64,000 nt of DNA from positions 62,001 through 126,000 of the forward strand of contig CAKTUU010000004.1 in assembly GCA_934621505.1 (NCBI GenBank), read 5' to 3'. Position numbers and translations under genes: made by a program. Below are positions 8,397 through 17,296 of the stretch, in pieces. Within the stretch, counting starts at the first letter, position 1. Every line of letters begins with the position of its first letter. Source of the DNA: an uncultured Clostridia bacterium. GTDB lineage: Bacteria > Bacillota > Clostridia > Christensenellales > Aristaeellaceae. A model generated the notes under the pieces. That model worked only from the letters and a program-made list of their open reading frames with translations, was not told the DNA's origin and did not search any database.

Positions 8397-8492
8397 AGAC
8401 CCATCAAGAGGCACCGAAGCGTGTCCAAAAACCATCGGCGTTTTTCCAAAACGCTGTAAAAAATTCGGGCATAGCCCAAGGAGGAACTGAAC

Positions 8493-9803
8493 ATGAAGAA
8501 AATGGTAGCCCTACTCATGGCTTTGATCATGGTTCTGGCCATGGTTCCCGCCGCATTGGCGGAAGACACCGTGAAGATCACCGTTTTCCACTACATGGTG
8601 GAAGGCCAGAAGGCCGCCGCCATGGAGGAAATTGAGCGGCGCTTTGTGGAAGCTCATCCCGAAGTAAAGATCGAGTTTGATAACAAGGCTTATTCCCAGG
8701 GCACCGACTACTGGCCCCAGCTGGAAACCGCTATCGCCGCCGGCGACAACCCCGAATTGATCATGGGCAACCCCGGTATGTACGACACCCTGATTAACGA
8801 AGGCTACATCATGGATCTGACCGGCAACGAGCTGATCAAGTCCCTGGGCCTGACCGATGGCGACATGGGCGACGTGTCCTACAAGGGCAAGTGGTACGCT
8901 TATCCCATCGACTTTAAGTCCTGGGGCGTGTTCTACAACGTAAAGATCTTTGAGGAGCAGGGTATCGAGGTTCCCAAGACCAAGACCGAACTGCTGGCCG
9001 CTGCCCAGAAATTGGCCGACAACGGCATCACCCCCTGGGCTCAGTGGTATGCCGACGGCGCGTCTGTGGACATTGAAATGCGCCCCATCGTTTGGACCGA
9101 GGCTCTGGCCAATGGCGATAACGATATGTTTGAAAAGCTGATGAGCGGCGAAAAGAAGGTTGCCGATTATCCCTACTTTGCCAAGGGCCTGGAACTGTGG
9201 GCCGAGCGCATGGGCCAGGGTAAGGGCTGGGCCGCCCCCAACGCCACTTCCAACAAGCAGACCGACGCCAACGAAATGTTCGTGTCCGGCAAGGCCGGCA
9301 TGCTGTACCAGGGCACCTGGAACATCGGCTCCATCGAAGATGTCATGCCCGAAGGCTTTGAGTACGGCTTCTTCCTGTGCCCCACCGATGATTCCGGCGA
9401 AACCCCTGTGCTGAATGTGCAGGTTGACCAGGCGTTCATGGTAAACGACAAGGCCGCCAACAAGGATTGGGCCGTCAAGTTCATGGAGTTCTGGCTGAGC
9501 GATTGCATGGGCTACTGGTCTGACGCTTCCTTCCAGCCCTGCATCACCGGCGCCACCACCGAAAATACCCCCGAGCTGCTTAAGAGCCTGCTGGCCGCCA
9601 AGGCTTCTGGCAACACCGCCTGCTACGGCGATTTCACCGCCCCCTTCTCCTCCGGTTTCACCAGCGCCTACCGCAAGGCTCTGTATGCCTGGGCTGTGTA
9701 CTGCTGCACCGGCGAAGCGTCCGAGGGTGTCAACTCTGTGGATACCTGCATCGAATACATGCAGAACCTGTTCGACGAGGAAATTGCCAAGAACGCACTG
9801 TAA
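8493..9803 (+). CDS. Sugar ABC transporter substrate-binding protein
   Basis: A 436-residue family-1 extracellular solute-binding protein. A signal peptide covers about residues 1-23 (MKK then a long Leu/Met/Ala stretch ending AALAED). There is no cysteine after the hydrophobic core, so the usual lipobox is missing and cleavage by signal peptidase I after ALA is predicted. The mature part has typical features: ITVFHYMVEGQ near the start, EIERRFVEAHPEVKIEF, an aromatic-rich sugar-binding region, and GKAGMLYQGTWN. AAGGAGG-like AGGAGG precedes the ATG. It is followed by two permease genes in the order seen in carbohydrate-uptake (CUT1) systems. No ATPase gene is present, so a shared ATPase elsewhere is assumed. 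The sugar is unknown; the nearby amino-sugar operon suggests an amino sugar or oligosaccharide. Confidence 0.88.
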   Translation: MKKMVALLMALIMVLAMVPAALAEDTVKITVFHYMVEGQKAAAMEEIERRFVEAHPEVKIEFDNKAYSQGTDYWPQLETAIAAGDNPELIMGNPGMYDTLINEGYIMDLTGNELIKSLGLTDGDMGDVSYKGKWYAYPIDFKSWGVFYNVKIFEEQGIEVPKTKTELLAAAQKLADNGITPWAQWYADGASVDIEMRPIVWTEALANGDNDMFEKLMSGEKKVADYPYFAKGLELWAERMGQGKGWAAPNATSNKQTDANEMFVSGKAGMLYQGTWNIGSIEDVMPEGFEYGFFLCPTDDSGETPVLNVQVDQAFMVNDKAANKDWAVKFMEFWLSDCMGYWSDASFQPCITGATTENTPELLKSLLAAKASGNTACYGDFTAPFSSGFTSAYRKALYAWAVYCCTGEASEGVNSVDTCIEYMQNLFDEEIAKNAL

Positions 9804-9837
9804 CGCGAAGCTGGTAAGTTTCCTGTCCGAATGAACC

Positions 9838-9864
9838 GGCGGGCTGTCCGTTGGATAGCCCGCC
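9838..9864 (+). promoter_or_regulatory. Intercistronic stem-loop between binding protein and permease genes
   Basis: GGCGGGCTGTCC and GGATAGCCCGCC pair over 12 bp (one G-U) around a 3-nt loop, 34 bp after the binding-protein stop. There is no clear U-tract, so it may stabilise the upstream mRNA or partly terminate, giving more binding protein than permease. Confidence 0.6.
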
Positions 9865-9911
9865 CTATCTTTACCCAACTTTATTCCAATTCGATATGGA
9901 GTGAGGCCAAG

Positions 9912-10832
9912 ATGACAACCAAAATCATCAATCCACGGAAACCTGTCAGACTGCACGCAAAGCAGCATATGGGCAATTTTCTGTTTCTGCTGCCCACCAT
10001 CGTTTTGTTCGTAGTCGTTGTCTTGGTTCCCTTCTTCCAGGGCATTCCCTACTCCTTCATGCGGTGGAAGGAAATCATTACATCGCCTACTCCCTATTTT
10101 ACCGCGGAAAACACCCTGTGGGAAAAAATCACCCTGTCCTTTAAATCTTATAACTTTGTCATTCACAACAAGCAGTTTTTACGTTCTCTGGGCGTTACGT
10201 TCCACTTTACGGGATTGTACCTGCTGTTTTCCAATCTGATGGGTTTCGCTCTGGCGCTGCTGATTAAAAAGGGCACCAGGTTCAACAATTTTTCCCGTAC
10301 CGTATTTTTCCTGCCCTTTACCACATCCGTTACCGCTGGCGCCATTATCTGGGCTTACCTGTTCAGCGATATTTACGCCCCCATCTTTGGGGTGGTCAGT
10401 CCGCTGTACACAGCGGATACCACCGTGCTGGCCATGGCCATTATGGCCTCCTGGAGAGATATGGGCTACACCATGCTAATCTACATCGCCGCCCTGCAAA
10501 CCATTTCCATGGACTATTACGAGGCGGCCACTGTGGAGGGCGCAAACCGCTGGCAGCAGTTCATTCACATTACCATTCCCATGATTGTGCCCGCCTTTAC
10601 CACCAACATTACGCTGATTTTGGCCTGGGGCCTGCGCACCTTCGACCTGCCAGCGGTTGTATCCCAAACCCGTCCGGAGGGCCAGACCACCGCCTATTAT
10701 ATTTACAACCAGATTTTCCAGGCCAAGGGCGCGTCGGTAGGTCAGGCTGCGGCCATTCTGCTGACCATTATTCTGATTGTTCTTACTCAGATTGTTACCC
10801 GCGTTCTGCGCCGTTTGGAGGTGGAAGCATGA
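9912..10832 (+). CDS. Sugar ABC transporter permease (MalF/UgpA type)
   Basis: A 306-residue inner-membrane protein with about six transmembrane helices, the first near residues 25-45. The permease EAA loop is present as YYEAATVEGANRWQQFIHIT, the segment that docks onto the ATPase. I start it at the ATG at 9912, with GAGG 5 nt upstream; an earlier ATG at 9831 would overlap the stem-loop and has no ribosome-binding site. Its last four bases overlap the next permease gene, so the two are translationally coupled and probably form a heterodimer. It belongs to the CUT1 carbohydrate-uptake family on the basis of its order after the binding protein and the EAA motif. Confidence 0.88.
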   Translation: MTTKIINPRKPVRLHAKQHMGNFLFLLPTIVLFVVVVLVPFFQGIPYSFMRWKEIITSPTPYFTAENTLWEKITLSFKSYNFVIHNKQFLRSLGVTFHFTGLYLLFSNLMGFALALLIKKGTRFNNFSRTVFFLPFTTSVTAGAIIWAYLFSDIYAPIFGVVSPLYTADTTVLAMAIMASWRDMGYTMLIYIAALQTISMDYYEAATVEGANRWQQFIHITIPMIVPAFTTNITLILAWGLRTFDLPAVVSQTRPEGQTTAYYIYNQIFQAKGASVGQAAAILLTIILIVLTQIVTRVLRRLEVEA

Positions 10833-11713
10833 CCGCTATGGCTCCCAAAAAGGTTCATATGTACGACCCCAAGTCCCAAATGCACCGCCGTAAGGTCATT
10901 GCCAGCGCTTTGCGCATCGCGTTGGTCAGCCTGCTGCTGATTATCGTACTGCTTCCCTTCTATGTAGCTGTTTTGTATGCTTTTAAGCCGGTAAACGAAA
11001 TCAGCCAGAACCGTCTGGCGTTTTCCTCCAACCCCACGCTGGAAAACTTTCGCTCCGTGATCTTTGATAATAAAGCCTTCCTTGTGGGATACAAAAACAG
11101 CATTCTCAACACCATTCCCACCGTAATCATCCTGATGGGCTTTACCTCCATGGCCGCCTGGGTGCTGGCCCGCAACGAAACCCGCGGTTACAACCTGATT
11201 TACGCCGTGCTGACGCTGGGCCTGCTGATTCCCTTCCAATGCTTTGAACTGCCCCTGTTCGTTAACTGGAAGGCCGCCGGGCTGGATTCCACCAACATCG
11301 GCTTTATCATTGCCAGGGCCGGTTTGCAAATTTCCATCAGCATGGTGGCGGTAACTGGGTTTGTGAAAACCGTTCCGCGGGAATTGGAGCAGGCGGCGGG
11401 CATTGACGGCTGCAACCGTTTCCAGACCTTCTGGAAGGTGGTTTTTCCGCTGATGACCCCCATTAACGTGACGCAGCTGGTGCTGAATACCCTGTTTATC
11501 TGGAACGACTATTCCACCTCCGTCATTCTGCTGCGGGACACCAATTCCTATAGCCTGACCCTGGCCCAAATCCGGTACTTTAACGGCAAGACCAACGAAT
11601 TGAACCCAGCCTTTGCCTTTTTCATCATGTCCATGATTCCCATTCTGATTTTGTACCTGGCCTGCCAGCGCTACATTATCAGCGGCATTACGGCAGGCGC
11701 GGTCAAGGGATGA
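10829..11713 (+). CDS. Sugar ABC transporter permease (MalG/UgpE type)
   Basis: A 294-residue membrane protein with about six transmembrane helices, first helix near residues 25-50. The EAA-type loop reads ELEQAAGIDGCNRFQTFWKV, followed by FPLMTP, as in MalG-like permeases. The ATG overlaps the TGA stop of the preceding permease (ATGA), indicating coupled translation in equal amounts. It is the last gene of the importer unit and is followed after about 50 bp by a strong terminator. The four-gene set response regulator, binding protein and two permeases is complete except for the ATPase and the sensor kinase. Confidence 0.88.
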   Translation: MTAMAPKKVHMYDPKSQMHRRKVIASALRIALVSLLLIIVLLPFYVAVLYAFKPVNEISQNRLAFSSNPTLENFRSVIFDNKAFLVGYKNSILNTIPTVIILMGFTSMAAWVLARNETRGYNLIYAVLTLGLLIPFQCFELPLFVNWKAAGLDSTNIGFIIARAGLQISISMVAVTGFVKTVPRELEQAAGIDGCNRFQTFWKVVFPLMTPINVTQLVLNTLFIWNDYSTSVILLRDTNSYSLTLAQIRYFNGKTNELNPAFAFFIMSMIPILILYLACQRYIISGITAGAVKG

Positions 11714-11763
11714 GCGCTTCCGTTTTTAAAAAGTCGTGTGCCCCGCGGCGTACCCACACAGCC

Positions 11764-11807
11764 CGTTCAAAAAACACCATGCTTCTTCGCATGGTGTTTT
11801 TTGAACG
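11764..11807. terminator. Bidirectional terminator between the ABC importer and pepF
   Basis: A perfect 19-bp stem (arms 11764-11782 and 11789-11807) with a TTCTTC loop. It contains TTTTTT in the right arm and AAAAAA in the left, so it can terminate both converging transcripts. Confidence 0.88.
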
Positions 11808-11841
11808 CTTTGAATCCTGACCGGCAGTCCAGCGTCTGCTT

Positions 11842-13644
11842 TTATTCCATCATTTCCGAAAAGTCCGCCAGCAGCTCGGCAAAGGTGTCCAGCGCGGATT
11901 CCACCGGTTCGGGAGTGGACATATCCACGCCTGCCACCTTCAGTTCCTCAATGGGGGATATGCTGCCGCCCAAAGTCAGGAATTTGCGGTAGGCCGCCAC
12001 GGCCTCGGGGCCTCCGGTGAGAATACGGTTGGCCAGCGCCACAGCGGCGCAGAAGCCGGTGGCGTATTTGTACACATAGAAGGAACGGTAGAAGTGAGGA
12101 ATGCGCATCCATTCATTTTCCACCAGCTTGTCCACCCGGCAGCCGCCGCCATAGTAACGCTTGTTCAAATCATAATAGGCCGCGCACAGGGATTCACGGG
12201 TCAGGGGCTGACCGGCTTCCTCCATGTTATGGGCGATCATTTCAAATTCGGCAAACATGGCCTGACGGAACACCGTGGTGCGGAAGCCCTCCAGCATGCG
12301 GCCAATCAGCGCGGCCTGGGCGGCCTTGTTGCCCTCGTGCTTTTTGCGCAGGGCGTGAATGGTCAGCACCTCGTTGCAGGTAGAGGCCACCTCCGCCACA
12401 AAAATGGTGTAATCGCTCTTGGCGAAGGGCTGGTTGTGGTTGGAATAATAGCTGTGCATGGCGTGGCCCATTTCGTGGGCCAGCGTCATCAGGCCGTCCA
12501 GTTCCGGACGGAAGTTGAGCATCACATAGGGATGCACGCCGTAGGCGCTGCCCGCGGAATACGCGCCGGTGGATTTATTGGGCGTTTCATACACGTCGAT
12601 CCAGCGGCTGTCCTTGGCGCCGCGCACCACGTCCTGATAATCTTTGCCCAGGGGCTCCACCACTTCCAGCAGCAGGTCATAGGCCTGGTCAAAGGTCAGC
12701 TTCATCTCAAAATCCCTGGTCATGGGCGCGTACAGGTCGTACATATGCACCGTGGGAATGTCAAAGGCGTTTTTACGCAGGGCGCAGTAGGCATTCAGGG
12801 TAGGCAGCGCGCCGTGGATGGCGTTCAGCAGGTTGTCATAGACGCTTTCCGGAATGTCGTCCGGGTACATGGCAGCAGCCCGGGCGGTCTTGTAGCCATG
12901 GGCGCGGGCGGCGAACACATCGCCCTTCACATTGGCGGCGTAGGTGGCCGCAAAGGTGGAGCCGTAAGCGCCGTAAGCCTTCATCATGCGTTCGTAAGCG
13001 CCCTTGCGCACGGCGCGGTTCTGGCTTTCCATCAGGGAGCCAAAGCGGGCGTGGGTCAGATCCACCAGCTGGCCCTGTTCGTTTTTCACCTTGCCCAGGC
13101 TCATGTCCACATCGGTCAGCATGTCGTAAATATTGCTGGGCGCGCCCAGCACCTCGCCAGCACTGGCCAGCAGGGTTTCCTTGTCGGCGGACAGGGTATG
13201 GGGACGCATCCGCTCCAAATCCTTCAGGTGGGTGTCAAAATCCGCAAAGTCCGGATCCTCAATATAGCCCTTCAGGGTTTTTCTGGGCAAAGCCAGCAGT
13301 TCCGGATCCACAAAGGCCACAGAGGAGGCAAACTGGGCGTACAGGCTGGCCGCGCGGGCGGACAGCCCCTGATAAAAGCTGTCGGAGTTATCGCTGTTCA
13401 GGCTGATCATGGCGTACAGATACAGCCGGGCGATATGCTCGCTGACCTGACTTTGCAATTTCAGCACTTCCAGCACCTTGTCCCGTCCCTGCTTCAGCGT
13501 GCCGGCGCAGGCGGCCAGTACGGCGCACTGCTGCTGAATCCAGGCAAAATCATTTTCCCAATCCTGGGTGGTTGCATACACATGGCTGGGATCCCATGTA
13601 TCCTTCAAGGGAACGTCCTTACGCAAAAGCGTTTTTTCGCTCAT
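11842..13644 (-). CDS. pepF: Oligoendopeptidase F (M3B metallopeptidase)
   Basis: A 600-residue cytoplasmic zinc peptidase of the M3 family, the usual length of PepF, which cleaves short peptides. The catalytic motif HEMGH lies in TLAHEMGHAMHSYYS in the C-terminal third, and the following EVASTCNE supplies the third zinc-ligand Glu. The N-terminal half is the helical PepF domain. AAGGAGG lies 8 nt upstream of the ATG at 13644. It is transcribed convergently with the ABC importer and shares its terminator. It lies downstream of tmcAL, from which it is separated by a probable terminator, so it may have its own promoter in the 89-bp gap or be partly read through. Confidence 0.92.
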   Translation of the reverse strand: MSEKTLLRKDVPLKDTWDPSHVYATTQDWENDFAWIQQQCAVLAACAGTLKQGRDKVLEVLKLQSQVSEHIARLYLYAMISLNSDNSDSFYQGLSARAASLYAQFASSVAFVDPELLALPRKTLKGYIEDPDFADFDTHLKDLERMRPHTLSADKETLLASAGEVLGAPSNIYDMLTDVDMSLGKVKNEQGQLVDLTHARFGSLMESQNRAVRKGAYERMMKAYGAYGSTFAATYAANVKGDVFAARAHGYKTARAAAMYPDDIPESVYDNLLNAIHGALPTLNAYCALRKNAFDIPTVHMYDLYAPMTRDFEMKLTFDQAYDLLLEVVEPLGKDYQDVVRGAKDSRWIDVYETPNKSTGAYSAGSAYGVHPYVMLNFRPELDGLMTLAHEMGHAMHSYYSNHNQPFAKSDYTIFVAEVASTCNEVLTIHALRKKHEGNKAAQAALIGRMLEGFRTTVFRQAMFAEFEMIAHNMEEAGQPLTRESLCAAYYDLNKRYYGGGCRVDKLVENEWMRIPHFYRSFYVYKYATGFCAAVALANRILTGGPEAVAAYRKFLTLGGSISPIEELKVAGVDMSTPEPVESALDTFAELLADFSEMME

Positions 13645-13664
13645 GATGAAACTCCTCCTTCATT

Positions 13665-13687
13665 AAAACAGCGGGCCAGACCGGCCC
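13665..13687 (-). terminator. Probable terminator downstream of tmcAL
   Basis: Minus strand GGGCC, 5-nt loop, GGCCC, then GCTGTTTT. The stem is short but GC-rich; the U-run is only four bases. Confidence 0.5.
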
Positions 13688-13733
13688 TTTTCATGATTAT
13701 TGTAACGCAAAAACGACGGCATAGCAAGGGCCG

Positions 13734-14879
13734 TCAGGGGCGCGCCACGGCCACGCCCTGGGTATACCATAACCCGCCCGGCAGCCCGGCGCCCAGCGCC
13801 CATACATCGTATGCCCGCTTCTCCAGCGCCTGCACCGCGTCCTTCCGGGGCCGGGCCAGAATGGGAATGCCGCTTTGCTTCATCAGGCCGGTTACACGGG
13901 AGCCGGGCCGCAGTCCCAGCAGCCGTACCTGACGGATCGCCGTATCGTTTTGCAAAAAATCCCGGGTTATATCCAGCAGCGCGTGACAGCACAGCCTGCT
14001 AAGCCGGGCCCTGGCATAGCGGCGGGTTTTCAGCCGATCCAGCAAATCCTCACGGGAGGAGGCGGCCATGGCGCAGTCACGCAGCCGGTATTCCAGCCCT
14101 TCGGAGCAGTCCGGCAGCAGCGCCAGCGCCTGTACATCCGCCATACGCAGCTTATACAGCAGCAGCCGGTCCAAAGCGTCCGGGGCGCATACCGGCCCCG
14201 TGGGCAGAACATATCCGCAGGCGGCGTTTGCCTGACCATACCGTCCCTGCCAAAACGCGGCCCGCACCGCCGTAGCGGACGGCCATTGGTCTGGCCGCAG
14301 CACATCCCCATGATAGTCGCTTTTACGGTCCACGGCATAGGGAACCAGCGGGCTGTGCAGCCGCCGGATGGCCCGCAGATAGCACAGGGCCAGAATGTTA
14401 TTGGGCTTTTGCCACGCGCCGCCCCCCAGACATTGCTCCAGCGCCCGGCCCTGAGCCGCCGCAAAGGAACATCCGGCATCCAGCTGTTTTCGCAGCGCCT
14501 GCTGAAAGGCTTCCGTCGGTTCCTCCAGCAAATCCGCGGCAGGCAGCAGCGTGAGCAGGCCGTCCTCCGCGCCAAAGCACAGATGGGTTACAAAACCCAG
14601 GCGGGTCAGCATTTCTACTCCGCCAAGAGCAAAATGCTCCCCGTCCCTGACGGCGCAGGCGCAGGGCAATTCCAGCACCAGATCCGCCCCGGCGTTCAGC
14701 GCCGCCTGGGCGCGAAACCGGGGGCCAAGCATGGCGGGCATGCCGCGCTGGGTAAAGCAGCCGCTCATCAGGCAGACAATGGCCGCGCCGGGCCATTTGC
14801 GCCGGATCAGGTCAAACTGATGGGCGTGCCCCAGATGGAAGGGATCGTACTCGCAGATGATTCCCACAACAGGCTCCAT
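13734..14879 (-). CDS. tmcAL: tRNA(Met) cytidine acetate ligase (YlbM)
   Basis: A 381-residue protein of the TmcAL/YlbM family, which uses ATP and acetate to make N4-acetylcytidine at the wobble position of elongator tRNA-Met. The nucleotidyltransferase-like N-terminus shows VGIICEYDPFHLGHAHQ with the HxGH motif and the SGCFTQRG loop that follows in the family. Two usual Asn residues of the EYNPFHNGH form are changed (to Asp and Leu), a mild divergence. The C-terminal half is poorly conserved in the family and here too. It is divergent from pta with 102 bp between the start codons; tmcAL next to pta-ackA is a common order in Bacillota. That the enzyme uses acetate, the product of pta-ackA, is a known functional link. 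Confidence 0.88.
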   Translation of the reverse strand: MEPVVGIICEYDPFHLGHAHQFDLIRRKWPGAAIVCLMSGCFTQRGMPAMLGPRFRAQAALNAGADLVLELPCACAVRDGEHFALGGVEMLTRLGFVTHLCFGAEDGLLTLLPAADLLEEPTEAFQQALRKQLDAGCSFAAAQGRALEQCLGGGAWQKPNNILALCYLRAIRRLHSPLVPYAVDRKSDYHGDVLRPDQWPSATAVRAAFWQGRYGQANAACGYVLPTGPVCAPDALDRLLLYKLRMADVQALALLPDCSEGLEYRLRDCAMAASSREDLLDRLKTRRYARARLSRLCCHALLDITRDFLQNDTAIRQVRLLGLRPGSRVTGLMKQSGIPILARPRKDAVQALEKRAYDVWALGAGLPGGLWYTQGVAVARP

Positions 14880-14981
14880 TTTTTGTCCTCCCCCTTCCCT
14901 TTAGAGGAAAAAAGTTGTATACTGTTATGGCTAAAAACAGATACACACCGTGTATTTTACCACACGAGGGAGGAAAAAAAC

Positions 14982-15980
14982 ATGTCTGTCATCGACAAAA
15001 TCAAAGCCAAAGCCAAGCAAAACGTGCAGCACATTGTGCTGCCCGAAGGCACCGAGCCGCGCACCGTGCAGGCCAGCGCCAAAATTCTGGCCCAGGGCAT
15101 TGCTAAGGTAACCCTGCTGGGCAACCCGGACGAGGTGAAAAAGGTAGCCGCCGAAACCGGCACCGACCTGACCGGCGTAGCCATCATCGACCCCAAAACC
15201 AGCGATAAGTCCGCCGAATACGCCAACCTGCTGTATGAGCTGCGCAAGGCCAAGGGCATGACCCCCGAGCAGGCCGCCGACCTGGTAACCGGCAACACGC
15301 TGTATTACGGCGCGGTCATGCTGAAGGCCGGCGACGCGGACGGCATGGTGGGCGGCGCCATCAACTCCACCGCCAACGTGCTGCGTCCCGCTTTGCAGAT
15401 CATCAAGACGGCCCCCGGCACCAAGGTGGTTTCCAGCTGCTTTATCATGGAAATTCCCGATAAAAAGTGGGGAGACAACGGCGTGATGATCTTTGGCGAC
15501 TGCGCCGTAAACCCCAACCCCACCGCCGAGGAGCTGGCCGCCATCGCTATTTCCAGCGCCCAGTCCGGCAAGCAGCTGGTTGACCTGGATCCCCGTGTGG
15601 CCATGCTCAGCTTCTCCACCAAGGGCAGCGCCAAGCACGAGAACGTGACCAAGGTGCAGGAAGCCACCAAACTGGCCAAGGAGCTGGCTCCCGATTTGCA
15701 GCTGGACGGCGAACTGCAGGCTGACGCCGCGCTGGTGGAAAGCGTCGGCCAGCTGAAGGCCCCCGGCAGCACCGTGGCCGGTCATGCCAACACCCTGATC
15801 TTCCCCGACCTGCAGGCGGGCAACATCGGCTACAAGCTGGTGCAGCGTCTGGCCGGCGCCGAGGCCATCGGCCCCATCATTCAGGGTCTGGCCAAGCCCG
15901 TCAGCGACCTGAGCCGCGGCTGCTCCGTGGACGATATTGTAAGCGTGGTAGCCATTACCGCCGTAAAGGCTCAGGGCTGA
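14982..15980 (+). CDS. pta: Phosphate acetyltransferase
   Basis: A 332-residue enzyme of the short (single-domain) Pta type, converting acetyl-CoA and phosphate to acetyl phosphate and CoA. Recognisable stretches are IVLPEGTEPRT at the N-terminus, GDADGMVGGAINSTA, FGDCAVNPNPTAEELA and the C-terminal GLAKPVSDLSRGCSVDDIV. Length matches that of the Bacillota enzyme. GAGGGAGG lies 8 nt before the ATG. A TATACT hexamer at 14918-14923 may be the -10 of its promoter but lacks a good -35. It is followed after 30 bp by ackA, forming the fermentative acetate and ATP pathway. Confidence 0.94.
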   Translation: MSVIDKIKAKAKQNVQHIVLPEGTEPRTVQASAKILAQGIAKVTLLGNPDEVKKVAAETGTDLTGVAIIDPKTSDKSAEYANLLYELRKAKGMTPEQAADLVTGNTLYYGAVMLKAGDADGMVGGAINSTANVLRPALQIIKTAPGTKVVSSCFIMEIPDKKWGDNGVMIFGDCAVNPNPTAEELAAIAISSAQSGKQLVDLDPRVAMLSFSTKGSAKHENVTKVQEATKLAKELAPDLQLDGELQADAALVESVGQLKAPGSTVAGHANTLIFPDLQAGNIGYKLVQRLAGAEAIGPIIQGLAKPVSDLSRGCSVDDIVSVVAITAVKAQG

Positions 15981-16010
15981 GCGCACAACAGTGTAAGGAG
16001 AAAGAATGCG

Positions 16011-17213
16011 ATGAAGATTCTGGTTTTGAACGCCGGTTCCTCCTCCCTGAAATATCAGCTGATCGACATGGACGGCGAAAAGCTGCTGGCCAAGGGTCTG
16101 GTGGAGCGCATCGGCATCGAGGGCAGCCACATCAACCAAAAGGTGGGCGACAAGGTGTTTGACGCGGTCGCTCCCATGGCCAACCACACCGAGGGCATCG
16201 AGTGGATGCTGAAGGCGCTGCTGGACCCGGAAAAGGGCGCTTTGAAAAGCATGGATGAAATCGGCGCGGTGGGCCACCGTGTGCTGCACGGCGGCGAACG
16301 CTTTACCGCCAGCGTGCTGATTAACGAGGAAGTGAAGGAGGCCATTCGCGCCAACATTCCTCTGGGCCCCCTGCACAACCCCGCCAACCTGATGGGCATT
16401 GAGGCCTGCGAAAAGGTGATGCCGGGCACCCCCAACGTGGCCGTGTTCGACACCGCCTTCCACCAGACCATGCCTCCCAAGAGCTATATGTACGGCGTGC
16501 CCATGGATTATTACGAGCGCCTGCATGTGCGCCGCTACGGCTTCCACGGCACCAGCCACCGCTATGTCAGCAAGCGCGCCTGCGAATTTTTGGGCATTCC
16601 CCGTGAGGGCACCCGTGTCATCACCTGCCACCTGGGCAACGGCTCCAGCCTGGCCGCCGTGCAGGACGGCAAGTGCCTGGATACCTCCATGGGCATTACG
16701 CCTCTGGAGGGCGTGCTGATGGGCACCCGCTGCGGCAGCGTGGACGCCGCCGTGGTGCAGTACATTGCCAACAACGACCACATGACCGTGGACGAAGTGC
16801 TGACCATGATGAACAAAAAGAGCGGTCTGCTGGGCATCAGCGGCATCAGCAGCGACATGCGTGATATCGACGCGGCTGCCGACGCCGGCAACGAGCGCGC
16901 CATCATCGCCCGCGATATGCTGGTATGGGGCATTCGCAAGTACATCGGCGCTTACGCGGCTGAAATGGGCGGCGTGGACGTGATTGTGTTTACCGCCGGC
17001 ATCGGCGAAAACAACGTGGCCCTGCGCGAGCGCATCATGAAGAACTTTGAGTATCTGGGCGCCAAGCTGGATCCGGCCAAGAATAACACCCGCAGCGAGG
17101 CCGTCATTTCCGCCGACGACAGCAAGGTAAAGATTGTGGTGATCCCCACTGACGAGGAAATCGTCATTGCCCGCGATACCCTGTGCATCGTCACCGGCAA
17201 GGAAATCGAGTAA
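16011..17213 (+). CDS. ackA: Acetate kinase
   Basis: A 400-residue ASKHA-fold kinase that makes ATP and acetate from acetyl phosphate. Family motifs are visible: MKILVLNAGSSSLKYQL at the N-terminus, GHRVLHGGE, FDTAFHQTMP, RRYGFHGTSH, HLGNGSSLAAV and FTAGIGENN. AAGGAG precedes the ATG at a normal distance. It is co-transcribed with pta and ends at a strong terminator 15 bp later, so the acetate pathway is a two-gene operon. The length and all active-site blocks look normal. Confidence 0.95.
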   Translation: MKILVLNAGSSSLKYQLIDMDGEKLLAKGLVERIGIEGSHINQKVGDKVFDAVAPMANHTEGIEWMLKALLDPEKGALKSMDEIGAVGHRVLHGGERFTASVLINEEVKEAIRANIPLGPLHNPANLMGIEACEKVMPGTPNVAVFDTAFHQTMPPKSYMYGVPMDYYERLHVRRYGFHGTSHRYVSKRACEFLGIPREGTRVITCHLGNGSSLAAVQDGKCLDTSMGITPLEGVLMGTRCGSVDAAVVQYIANNDHMTVDEVLTMMNKKSGLLGISGISSDMRDIDAAADAGNERAIIARDMLVWGIRKYIGAYAAEMGGVDVIVFTAGIGENNVALRERIMKNFEYLGAKLDPAKNNTRSEAVISADDSKVKIVVIPTDEEIVIARDTLCIVTGKEIE

Positions 17214-17227
17214 TTGGAATGCGTTTC

Positions 17228-17266
17228 AGGCAGGCGGGAAGGGCTTTTCCGTCTGCCTGTCTTTTT
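17228..17266 (+). terminator. Terminator of pta-ackA
   Basis: AGGCAGGCGGGAA pairs with TTTCCGTCTGCCT (two G-U pairs), followed by a T-rich tail with TTTTT at 17262-17266. Confidence 0.85.
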
Positions 17267-17296
17267 ACACCCGGCACACAAGGAGGGGCTTTGAGT

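Noticed and set aside
12094..13932. A 612-codon plus-strand frame opposite pepF
   Set aside because: It mirrors pepF and the end of tmcAL and has the same His/Gly/Val-rich shadow composition; the zinc-peptidase motif on the other strand is decisive.
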